This document shows, piece by piece, positions 23,165 through 33,800 of a DNA stretch of 64,000 nucleotides (positions are counted from its first letter, which is position 1; each line of letters starts with the position of its first letter). Source of the DNA: Gerris lacustris (taxonomy: Eukaryota > Arthropoda > Insecta > Hemiptera > Gerridae). The position numbers were made by a program, and so were the translations under genes. The stretch lies in the NCBI GenBank assembly GCA_951217055.1, contig OX578285.1, forward strand, positions 54,252,024 through 54,316,023, in the 5' to 3' direction. Below the pieces are notes generated by a model, which saw only the letters and a list, made by a program, of their open reading frames with translations, had not been told where the DNA came from and did not search any database.

Positions 23165-23395
23165 CGTTGAGGGAAGACCACTTTCAGTCTCTTCCCTGCT
23201 ATTACCACTTCCGCTGAGGGGGCACCATTCTCAGCCTACTCCCCTTTAACCATTACCGTTAAGGGGGTGCCACTCGCAGCCTCCTCCCACTTCTATATTC
23301 CGCTAAGGGGTTACCACTCTCAGCCATTCCCCCCTCTTGTATCCACTTCCGGTGTCAGAGTACCACTGACAGCCATTAGGTCTATCTCCATCTTT

Positions 23396-24440
23396 GCCTT
23401 AATATTTTTCTATCTGAGATTTTTGTCATATTAAACTAGGGAGCTTGGAGAGTTTCTTCCTTTTTTCTACAAAGAGGAAGTGGCGACCGTGACTACGTCA
23501 TGGCTGATTGCGTCTTGACAGGCGACGCGACCCCCCTATAGTGCGCACGAATTCCCCAATGACGTAGGCCCGTACGCCAAGTGTTAAACTACCATGTAGG
23601 AACCTAGTACTGTAACTATTCCGAGTTATCTGACTAACCGGCGCAGAAGTGAACAGTGACGTATATAAAAATAAAATCTCTCACCTATTACAAATGTAAA
23701 AGGTATTGGAACCTACTACCAGATAGGAGCCACCAAAAATGCTACATACCTATCACTACTAATATATGTGATACCTACGAGTTACGGTTATTCTTTTTTT
23801 TATAGCCTAGTCAAAGAGAGAGTAGACGAGAAGGGATAGAAGTGAAAGACGGTCAAAAATATAACAAAAGGGCCATGACCACTTGCCTAGCTGCGGATTA
23901 GACCTACCTGCTCTATTTGTTTCAACTTAAAAATTTTAATATTTTAAATTTTAATAATTGCACTGATTTTCCTTCTCTTTAAAATACTTTTGACAATGCT
24001 CTCGCATTATTGGTTTTAATTAAAAGAGTAAATTACATTTTTATAAGATAAAGTAGACTATTAAAAAAAAAATAACTATTTAAACCTGCAACTCCCCTAC
24101 ATTTAAAAAGCACATAATCTATACCGATGTTTGGGCTGATGTTTAGGTATAACGTAACACCTCCTTAAGTATTTACATCACCTTGTAGAATGCATTGTAT
24201 ACTTTGTCAAGTATATTTTTTAACAAAGATTTCATCCTCACACAGAAAAGTTCTTAATATTTAAATAACAAAAAATGACCAATTAAAATGTTTAATTAGT
24301 TTGTATTAATATGTCAAACTGCACATGTAAAATCTTTTATCTACTATTGATACGAAATATAAACATTGTATCTCTGTTTAGATGCGTAGAATGTGATTCT
24401 TTACGTACTTGTATTCATTGCGCATGCGCGTCTCATAGTT
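23396..24440. other. No gene seen; possible LTR/primer-site scrap
   Basis: At 23,497-23,512 TGGCGACCGTGACTAC resembles the primer-binding site of some gypsy-group elements, but there is no paired LTR or ORF. The rest is AT-rich with a CpG-rich patch (23,515-23,580). Confidence 0.35.
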
Positions 24441-24496
24441 CTGAAGAATTCCTCTTCTATACCACCCTAGGGCGGTAAAGAAGAGGAATTCTTCAG
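24441..24496. repeat. 56-bp near-perfect palindrome
   Basis: Outer arms CTGAAGAATTCCTCTTCT and its complement; the inner arms TACCaCCCT/AGGGcGGTA continue to the centre with one mismatch. It can form a cruciform. It lies 100 bp upstream of the Crypton-like start codon and shares a GGTAAAGAA word with the palindrome at 63,535-63,624. Confidence 0.9.
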
Positions 24497-24594
24497 GTTT
24501 ACGCACGATTAGCGAGTTTGTTTACATTTAACAAAACTAATTTGCTGACCTTTTATTAAAGTAACTGTTTATATCGAGTTTTTAGTGAAAAACA

Positions 24595-24739
24595 ATGAGT
24601 GAATCAAGTGACTGACGAAAATGTGGAGAATAATAATCCTCCAGAAATAATTAATTCGGCAAAAAATACAACTCAAGAATTAATCCCATCTTTATCAAGA
24701 GAGAGATATGAACTTACATACAGCAAATTTATTATTTAA
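24595..24739 (+). pseudogene. Crypton-like (tyrosine-recombinase element) N-terminal fragment
   Basis: An ATG (MSESSD) at 24,595 is followed after a frame change by NNNPPEIINSAKN, then ELIPSLSRERYELTYSKFI, stopping at 24,737. The pattern L-x-P-x-x-S-R-E-R-Y-E-x-x-Y-x-x-F resembles the start of the SAM-like core-binding domain in Crypton and Crypton-derived proteins. Only this N-terminal scrap is present; no catalytic Arg-His-Arg-Tyr region follows. Confidence 0.45.
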
Positions 24740-25660
24740 ATCTAACAACCGTAGATAAAGTACGGTAAGCAACTCGTGCGAAAACGGCATTTTGCATTGC
24801 TCGTGTGATTTACTACCCTCGCTGTCGCTCGGGTGCAAACTCCACACACACATGAAAAATGCTACTTTCCGCACTCGACGTATAATGTACTAATATCGCC
24901 CTCCACTTGTAAACATTCCTATCCTGAGCGGCCGGTAAAGTTCCATTTTACAGCCCTGGGGCCTGTAAAAATGCATGCTTTATCTTTACAGGGCCACTAG
25001 TAGTTCGAGAAGCGGCCGCTTCCTGGCCGGGCCGCAGCGTGCAGGAAGCGCTAGTAGTTCTCAGCGTCAGCTGTTCAATTAGTATCAATCAATACTTTTA
25101 TAACTGCGGTTTGTTTTGGTACCGATGTAACCTTGATTTAACCTTAATATGCATTTATTGTTTTGAAGATTACGGCAAAATAGTTTGCATGTTTAGTAAT
25201 TAGTTTACATGTGGTGGCCGATAAAATAGTGTACGCACCACGAGCAGTAAGCGACATAACAGGCCTCGGCCCTCGGCCTGTAATAACGCCCTTACTGCTG
25301 TAGGTACGTAAATAGCTATTACATATATGTATTTATAGAAATAAATAAATTATACATATTAGCTACTTCGTAGTTAATGGTACATGTTGTCTACCTAGAC
25401 ACATTATTTATTTGATAAGAAAAGGAAGAAAGGTATTTCAAGAGTTATGGTTAGCTTGATGTCTAAATCTAAGCTGTTGCTTAGAATATCTTTTTTATAA
25501 TATTCTGTCGATAAATTTATTTTGTTTCCGAATAATTATAGTGCATTGGCAACTTCAAACTTTTTAACAATTAATTCAAGATTAAAATATAAAACATAGA
25601 AAAATAGACTAAAGCTGTTTTTTATTTTATTTTTATTAGCATAATACAGATATATTACAT
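24740..25660. other. No gene; CpG-rich words with inverted patches
   Basis: 24,770-25,060 holds CpG-rich motifs uncommon in the neighbourhood (CCCTCGCTGTCGCTCGGGTG, GCGGCCGCTTCCTGGCCGGG) and short inverted words such as GGCCTCGGCCCTCGGCC near 25,262. Probably the termini of the damaged element upstream. 25,300-25,660 is plain AT-rich DNA. Confidence 0.4.
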
Positions 25661-25670
25661 CATTTAAAAT

Positions 25671-25799
<129 letters not shown>

Positions 25800-27559
25800 G
25801 CGCTCCTGATGAACGTCTAAGAGCAAGCTAAGAAATAAATGTTTCTAAATAATATTTTTAATGGATTTCCCACTGCTATATCTATTGAAAGCACTAAATT
25901 CAAAAATAAATAAATCTAAGACAACATGGAAATCTAGCACGTCGCGTCGCATAGTCCATAAAAAGCTTGCTCGCCCTACAAACAAGTAATTCATGTTTAA
26001 TTATTCTTTTATTTTGCCAGGTCTGTATAAATATACAGACATACATAGATGTCAAACTAAGTCAAAAGGAATAGTGTATTTAAAATTACGAGAGGGGATT
26101 GTGCAAGAGTAATGCGGAAGAATAAGGCTTCGGTACAAGAAAGGTAAAGATAGTGTCCTCGTGGGGTAGCAGTATGGAGGGGGTAGCAGTAAAGAGGGGG
26201 TAGCACTCCCTCCCCACTATGTTTTTCCCTTGGCATAATCCGCAGGAGGTTTTAGGCTTTTTAGTGGGGTACATTGCCAGGAGTCGGTCAATATAACTAT
26301 AGAATAGTAGATTCTAGAGGCGATATCTGTAGCTAAGGCGTAGTTTTTTTAATTTTAATATTTAAAATGCGTACTTTTTCCAGTGTAAAGAGTAGTTATT
26401 TTAAGGTACGAGAGAGCTCTGATTGTACGGATGAAATGACCGGGCTCAGATAGTCGTTTGCCTCTGATTCGTTATCCGTATCCCTCGTTTAATAGCGTCG
26501 AGCTTTTTTTTTAATCGATACCGCTTTGCTAAATTTATTGCGAATCAATGGTAAATACAAGTAATAAGATTTTGTTTCTTTTTTTGTAGTTTGTGAAAAG
26601 GTACTAACCTCGGTAGAGAGATAACATAGGTATAGAAAGAGATGGAGTAGTGATAGAGAGTAGGATAGAGTGAGCTATGAGTGAATGACAGAAAAAGAAA
26701 CAATTTTGGTTTAGTGGCCCGTTGCTGGCGAAGGTGGTGGAATAGCGAGGTTTGGCAATCGACTGAGGCTCTCTACTCAGGAGGAGCCCGCCCCCGTCCT
26801 GCCACCACCCTAGAGCCACCCTCTTCTCCCACTTGACAACTTGGTCTCCGTCTCACTACGATCAGGCCCTCGTTTGGTCGCCTCGGTCAGCTATTTGGCT
26901 GATTTATATATTGATGCAAGGACGAGTTTCCAGCAATCTATAAACCGACCAGGAGGGGATTTTTAGGGCCACTTCAAAACAACTGCGGGGAAGTCAAGAA
27001 ACAAATTAATTTAGTTCAAGCTTCATCTAGTTACAATATCTGTTTTAACGATGACAATAAGCATGGCCCTCAGTACCCCTCTCTTCCTGAAAATGCACAT
27101 TCATGTTTTTGGTCCAACAACAAAATGAATTAGGGATCACTTTAAGGTTTTTTCATTTTAAGGTCTTCTTATTTGGTCATTGCTACGGGCAGGGATTCAG
27201 CATATGCTCGGCTACAAGAGACTAACGAAGGTCGTCGATCCCTTATTTTAGAAATTTCTGCTACCATGAAATTTCGGTCACAGAAGTTTTGCTTGTAGAA
27301 CACTTTGTTGGCTTCCTCCTTGACATATCGTAAGCAATAGATACTTTGCAAGGGGAGTTTTATGGCTCGTTTACCTGTGCTAATGTTAAGGAAATCATCG
27401 TACTGACATGCACACCGAAGGGCTTAGAAGACTCTTAAACTTTGAGTCCATCCTTCAGGAACGTACACCGGAATGGTTTTTTGGCTTCTTCCAATTTTCA
27501 AATGGATAGAATCACATGCCATTTCAGTATCTCATATAATAATATGTATGTCTCATGTA
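25800..27559. other. No gene seen
   Basis: AT-rich to mid-GC sequence with chance ORFs at 26,086-26,274, 26,604-26,819 and 27,169-27,351 that show no recognised motif. A short direct repeat GGGGTAGCAGTA lies at 26,163-26,205. Confidence 0.45.
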
Positions 27560-28016
27560 ATATTTCTTTCCAAATTTCCAAAAAGTGGTATCTTTACTTT
27601 TGGTCGAAGAATGTTCAGGAATTTTTTCAGATTTTTTGCACTTCACATAAGCGAGATAGAGGGGGGGGGGGGGCGACACGTTTCAAACCCGCTTCAAACT
27701 CGCCTACGCTCGCCCTATCAAAGTTATAACCAAAGAATTATATATTTTTGTAATCAGCTCGACGTACCCTTTCCTATGATACCCCTCACGGTGTCGAAAA
27801 AAAATTGTAACCCTTAAGTTTTTTTACCCTAATTGTTTTGAAAAATATTTTTTTTAAGTCGCTATATTTTTAAAATATGTGGGTAGGTACAAGACACATA
27901 CATGCCAAATTTCAAAGTGATCGGACGAAAGGTGTAGCCGTGAGAGCACGCGAGAGGACGGACGGACAGACACACGCAGGAAAATATAAGGGTCCTTGGT
28001 TTTGCCTACGGACCCT
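27560..28016 (-). mobile_element. 5'-truncated copy of the AGGGTCCGTAGGC element
   Basis: Matches 47,020-47,475 throughout: AAAGTGGTATCTTTACTTTT, TTCACATAAGCGAGATAGAG, a G run (27,661-27,673), then TGATCGGACGAAAGGTGTAG and the terminal GCCTACGGACCCT at 28,004-28,016. Only this end is present. ORFs here (27,442-27,817, 27,877-28,236) come from the repeat. Confidence 0.8.
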
Positions 28017-28650
28017 AAAAATTGATGTTGTTTCTAGTCCGTTTCTTCAAAATATGACCATACTTAGTCAATTAAGAGAGACTTCTAATCCTTGGAAAAA
28101 GATGGTGATAAGATCGTTTAATTCTAACAACATGGCAACGGGGTTGCAAGATGAGAATGATTTAAAGAAACTTTTACTTTTTAAGTTTTTGGTTGTTTTC
28201 ATATTACGGAAAGTTTACATTTTACTTGACAACTAAAGAAAATTTCAAAAAGGCATTTAGGAACATAAGACAATGGTCAAAATCTTGCAATACTTAAATA
28301 AAAGAATCCCAGTAGGTGAGCGGGTTTCTAAAACGAAGCTAAATGTCTTGCATCGGAAAATGAAAATGTTTAGCCCCCAAAGATAATATAAACATTGTGA
28401 CTTCTAAAGTAAGTAAACGATCAGTTTTAAAACTTCTCGCCTCTACATTCGATCCTTAATTGAGCTGGGTAATGTATTAGCTCTATTCGGTATAAATCTT
28501 GAACGTTATTTTGATTATAAACTATTGAAAAAAGTTACTTCTTTATGAATAAGAGCACTTGTCAGATTTAAGCTCATTAAACTCGACCTATGGTTGGTTC
28601 GTAATGTCTTTATAAGTGCAATAACCATATGGGAACATTATGTGCAGTCA
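28017..28650. other. No gene seen
   Basis: AT-rich, with weak stretches of open frame but no domain or splice structure I can support. Confidence 0.45.
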
Positions 28651-28651
28651 T

Positions 28652-28840
28652 ATTAATAATAATAATAATAATAATAATAATTATATTTCCACCTTTCTGA
28701 TTTTTCTTGCAGTACATAATAGTTTACAGTATAATTAAAATTTTAAGTTTAGTTCCATGTACATCAGTTATACATTATATTTAAGGTGAGGTCCCTCAGT
28801 AGTTCAATTAAGACTAGACAGAGGGCCCCGTCTCTTTATA
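28652..28840 (-). mobile_element. LINE 3' end, same family as 1-2,031
   Basis: Minus strand: GACGGGGCCCTCTGTC...CTGAGGGACCTCACC (28,785-28,835 on plus) matches the 3' inverted motif of the first LINE. The copy ends in an (ATT)n tail, seen as (AAT)n at 28,652-28,680 on plus. Only about 190 bp remain, a severe 5' truncation. Confidence 0.7.
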
Positions 28841-28964
28841 ACAAATATATATTATTTAGATGATTTTTTTTTCCTCTCTTTTAAATTTTCCTTTTTTCTT
28901 TTTGCATGTTATCTACATGCTCAGACTTAGTTAAATATTTACAATTTACATTTACATATACATA

Positions 28965-29051
28965 CATATATTTAACTATTATTGTTACATTGTAAATAAA
29001 ATTGATATTTATACATACATACATACATACACATATCATACATACATACAT

Positions 29052-29133
<82 letters not shown>

Positions 29134-29289
29134 GTGTGTGTATGTATGTATGTATGATATGTGTATGTATGTATGATATGTGTATGTATGTATGTATGTA
29201 TAAATATCAATTTTATTTACAATGTAACAATAATAGTTAAATACATACATACATACATACACATATCATACATACATACACACACATAC

Positions 29290-29365
<76 letters not shown>
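28965..29365. repeat. Long palindrome built on TATG/CATA microsatellites
   Basis: Unique sequence at 28,970-29,015 (including AACTATTATTGTTACATTGT) reappears inverted at 29,200-29,250. Between them (CATA)n, (TA)n and (TATG)n tracts mirror one another around a centre near 29,095. A further direct CATA/TA block extends to 29,365. It could fold into a hairpin of nearly 290 nt. Tyr/Ile/Cys-rich ORFs here are artefacts. Confidence 0.85.
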
Positions 29366-29367
<2 letters not shown>

Positions 29368-29559
29368 TAAGTTTATTTGTAATCTTATTATAGGTTATTG
29401 TTGTTATCATTATTGTAAAATGTTGTATGATTAATAAAAATTGTAAATGAGAGAATAATTTGATGTGGTGGTAGATTAACTAACGGTTTATTGCACGTAG
29501 ATTAATTAACGCTAGCCACTTCAAAGCAGTAAATTCGGTTGTTAAAAAGATGTGTAACA

Positions 29560-30110
29560 AAAAGCTGATTGAGGATGACCGTTGGGTGTGTAACGCTCGC
29601 TAGTTGTGAGTTAGAAATCGTCCATACAGAGGTAGAGAATATCGTGAATTCGTGTCCACTTACATATATTAATGACAGCTACATCAAACGATTGATTCCA
29701 CGTCTAGAGGAACCAGAGGTTGCACTAGAAGACTCAGAACTACCAACTCTATGTCAAGCAGACTTGCAAAATCTCTGGCTTCACCACCAAAGCCTACTTG
29801 ATAACTTTGGAAAGTATGATCCGATATCTATCTACCCAGTTTAAGAGATTGGTACCAGCATGAAATAAAACGGGCGCATTCATGTCGGAGATCTGCAACT
29901 TGGTGATTTTCGACGAAGCACGAAGTCGGTGGAAGCTAGGTAAAATTGTTCAATTGTTTAAAGGCCGAGATGGAGCCGTTCGGAAGGCCAAGATTAAACT
30001 CGGCTGAAGGAAAAATACTTACAAGATCTAAAAGGCAGTTGTACCAATTTCAGTAACGGTTGAAGAGAAGGACAACTATCTCAATCGATACAACTACCAA
30101 AAAGAAAGGT
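29560..30110 (+). pseudogene. Retrotransposon integrase C-terminal remnant (BEL/Pao-like)
   Basis: An open frame from 29,569 includes ELEIVHTEVENIVNSCPLTY, which resembles the LTEIEAxLNSRPLTY block of BEL/Pao integrases. About 200 bp later, after a stop and frame change, WKLGKIVQLFKGRDGAVRKA (29,930-29,990) matches the W-x-x-G-x-V-x-x-L-x-x-G-x-D-G-x-x-R-x-A domain that follows. The core catalytic DDE region upstream is missing (AT microsatellite instead). Confidence 0.65.
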
Positions 30111-30697
30111 GGCAGCTGATTCAAGAGAAACAATTGAAAAATGGGCTGACCAAGTCGCAGCATTTGCGATTTTGGATAATTACCCAGCTTAAGGTTCTAT
30201 GTATTCCTGGAAATATCGCGAAAGAAATTTTTTATATTTTCTATATCATTATAGTTTGAGTTTAAAGGTATTGAGCGTTCCCATGGAAGCATAAGGAAAA
30301 CATTTTGTTATATATATTATTGTCGTCACTTTATTTATATAAACAAAAAAGAGAGAATATTCAACTTTTCTTAGAGACTTGACTTCGTGCATTTTCATGA
30401 TATAACTGCGTCACGACTCCGACAATACATTATTCTGAATTGTTTTAGGGCGGCTCACGATGGGTTGGCTTGTAGCCGACGGTTGTGGTCTAAGTGCAAA
30501 GATTGTATGCGTAGATATACTAAGAGATGCGAGCCTATGTGTTGTTACCGAAATGAATGAGAAGGGGGAGTAATGACACGTTTCAATGGCTCTTATCATT
30601 GAAACAGATAATTGTTTATCGGAGACGACAAGTAGTGTACAAGTGGAGTCGGGAGCACGACACTAGGTTCTCCTATCTCTTTAAATCTGTCTGTCTG
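30111..30697. promoter_or_regulatory. Upstream region of the HYKK-like gene
   Basis: The 590 bp before the first assigned ATG contain AT-rich sequence to 30,400, then a more balanced, CpG-containing stretch (30,400-30,697) that probably holds the promoter and 5' UTR. No clear TATA box. The exon-1 frame stays open upstream to another ATG at 30,557, so a longer N-terminus is possible. Confidence 0.35.
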
Positions 30698-30871
30698 ATG
30701 GCTCGACCGTCGCCTGCCATCTTCCCACAGTCTCCCACCTGTCTGTATTCACCCGTTAAGCCGTCTTTCACTACGTCTCAGGTCATCTGCCTCTGCAAGC
30801 GGTTATACGGTATCGTCCCTGGCCAAGTCGTCCAGCTCCCAGGTTATGACGATCAAAATTTTTGGATAAAG
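30698..30871 (+). CDS. HYKK: HYKK-like exon 1
   Basis: 58 codons from ATG, ending WIK before donor GTAAGC. The family N-terminal block (KPSFTTSQ...LYGI...LPGYDDQNF) starts about residue 21, so the ATG could be either this one or the in-frame ATG at 30,557. I chose 30,698 because the intervening residues are unlike the family. Confidence 0.85.
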
Positions 30872-33800
30872 GTAAGCAGGTTCTTTATCTACTCCGGACT
30901 CGAAAAAGCGTGCGTGTACAAAAAGGTATACGGAGCTACTCTAATTAAGCCGGTTTATTAATTAAATATTTCAACCTTCGAAATACATTCTCCCATTCGC
31001 TTATCAAGTGCGAAATAAATAAGTTAATTTTGCTTCTTGTACCTTTTCTCGTTTAAATTTATTTTATAAAATAGGTCTAATTTTAATTATCTATATAATT
31101 GCAGTTCATACTTTTTAGGGCTTTGTTGGTAAAACAAAAAAAGAATCACAGGGAAGTACTTTTTAGGGTTTTATAGATGATTAAGCATACCCGTTAAATT
31201 ATTATGATTTTTTCTTCGACCTCAGGGGTCCTCAGGGGTTCTATCCCCCGGGGGTCACAATGTTTTTTATAGGTAATAACGACATGGTAAATTGCATTTT
31301 TTCAGAAAATTTTTATTGCCCCCCCCCCCCCCTTCCCCATTAGGTATTACCATGAATTATTTCAACATTTTAAGGACCAGGCGTTATATAGTGGTTGTAG
31401 GGGGGCTTTTTTGGGGTATATTTCAACTCATAAAACCACGAAGAATATAATATATTTGTAAGAACCAAAAAAGCACATATATATTTGTACCCTACTCTTC
31501 AGCGCATGCGCATATTTAATTTGTAACTTCTGTATATTTTTCCTATGGTTGGGCAAAAAAGTTGCCCCATTAGCTTAAATGGTTCGGGTGCTATGAACCA
31601 AAGAGCGACAGACAGACGGACACATCACCCTCGGCATGAGGGTTTTGAGAAGTATCCACGAAACCCTAAAAAGAAATCCTTATAGTTTCGTTCCTGTGTC
31701 TGTCTGTCTGTCTGTCACTCTGTATTGTTCCAATAACTTTTGAATCAAAAGAGATAAAAACATGAAACTTTGCAGAATTAAAGATCTTTTTGACGCGCAC
31801 ACAGGAAAAATATAGCGAATTTAAAATCATCAGCAAATTCAAAATGGTGGATAATTCATGCCAAGCGAAAAAATATATATTTTTTTAATTTTATGTGGAG
31901 TATCAAATGAAAGGTATTGAAGAGTAGATTATAAAAAATATAAAACACTTGTGGATAGTGATTCATTTTTTATGCCACTTAAATTTAGTCAAACCCCCCC
32001 CCCCCCCCCCCGCTAAAACTATATTTCTGCTGTTACTAAAAATATGTAAAATGTGCGGTCTTAAATGACATATGTATACAGTGAGGTCTGGCTTCACAAT
32101 CAAAATTTATAATAAAGAATAAAAATAAATAATTAATAGATTAAAATATTAAAATTGGCAATAATATGATACTATTCTTAATAGTTATATTTATGGTTGA
32201 TGTTGTAATAGAATATTTATAAATTGAGTTTTTTTTACAATATTTTATATGTTTATCTATAAGTTACAACATTGTCATATGTTGAGTTATATATTATATA
32301 AAAAAAATAATAAATAATAATTAAAAAAAAAAAAAAAAAAAATGTACCTGAATTTTTAGTAAAAATGGAAAAGATAGAAAGTACAATTTCTCGGTTACAT
32401 ACAATCGAGAAAAAATGACCCATTGCATCCACGGCTATGGCCGATTTCCATGTTAGTATAATACAAAATAAACAATACTAGCATCGAATAAATGGTTTCT
32501 ATCATACTTTTTTTCGGGCGGGCACGAATTGGACAACTTTTACCTGCTCTGGTTAATCCTCGAGCTCGAATTGGACAACTTTTTAGAAGCAGCCCCCTTG
32601 GGACGAGCACGAACTGGACAACTTTCGCATTTTATAACTATCGCACTTTTCTTGTGACTCGATAGTAAAAAATATAGTCAGCGAAACTGTCTACGGTTTT
32701 ATCACTGAGACGACTGCTACTCCGATTTTGTTATAACTGAAAATACAAGTTTTACATTTTTAATCCTAAAAAAACTAACTCTGTGGCGCAACAGCCCATG
32801 GAGGCCTACATTTTGGCAAAAATATAGGCATAGTAAGAGGGCCAAAAAAATAGACAGTAAAAACGTTGAAATAAAATGTTATTTTTACAGCACTTTCTAA
32901 TAATTAATTTTATTATTTTTTTGCTCTTTCTAATAATTAATTATGCGGTGGCTTTTCATTTTTTTCCCATGAAGCCAGTTCAGATAATTTAATGACGTCG
33001 GATAATATTAATAATAATAGATAATAGATCAATAATAATAGATAATAATAATCTAATGTATATAATATAAATAAACAAACAAATATTGCATATGGTAAGG
33101 GGGGGCGGCCGAGCGTCACCCGCACGCAGGCGGCTATATGAAGCTAGGACCGGCCCTGCCTTTAACAATAGAAACTAATAGTATGGTGAACAAGGCGCCC
33201 CGCCGTGTTGAAAATTGAGAATCTATCACGTCTTCTACACGGTGATAGTTGCCGCGATAGTTGCTATCATGACAGCAAACTATCGCGTCAACTATCACCG
33301 TATAAATGGGGCTTTACACGCTATCGCATGCCACTCTCTACCTGGTGCTGAAAGTTGTCCAGTTCGTGCTCAGGGATTAGTGGACCCTTTTTTGACCCTT
33401 CCTTATGGTTAGAAAAGTTGTCCAGTTCGTGCCCAGCCTTTTTTTCTCCCAAGACATGTATGGTCTAATTAGTTTTAAACATGACCGTTATATATTTAAT
33501 TTGATTTTTTTAATGGTTGGTTTCAGAAAAGTGAGGCAGCGGGTGATAAACATTTGACTAGCATATGGCCGGACGGATATGTACTAAAAATTACAAATTC
33601 AAATGACTCAGAAAATATAGGATTGATCCAAGCACAGGTCAAACTGCTTTTACACTTAGGTAAATGATTTATTTATAAAATTAACAATGCCATTAATCCA
33701 GTATATTCAGCTAAATTTTTCCCTAGAAAAAGAAAATAAAAAATCTGCAGAACATTCAACATTTATTTCATTGGTACTGACTTCAATTTTACATTTTTTT

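Larger units (their letters stand above)
19895..23395. repeat. GC-rich decayed minisatellite split into three blocks
   Basis: Blocks 19,895-20,183, 21,020-21,223 and 23,165-23,395 repeat a loose unit of about 45-60 bp around GGGTTACCACT(T/C)(C/T)(C/A)GCC, for example CGCTAAGGGGTTACCACTCT at 21,100 and 23,293. The two gaps between blocks are transposon insertions (20,184-21,019 and 21,224-23,164). If those are removed, the blocks join into one array of roughly 720 bp. Confidence 0.7.

Noticed and set aside
23405..23640. Complete LTR with primer-binding site
   Set aside because: Only a TGGCGACCGTGAC word was seen; no second LTR, no TG/CA ends that pair and no ORF.
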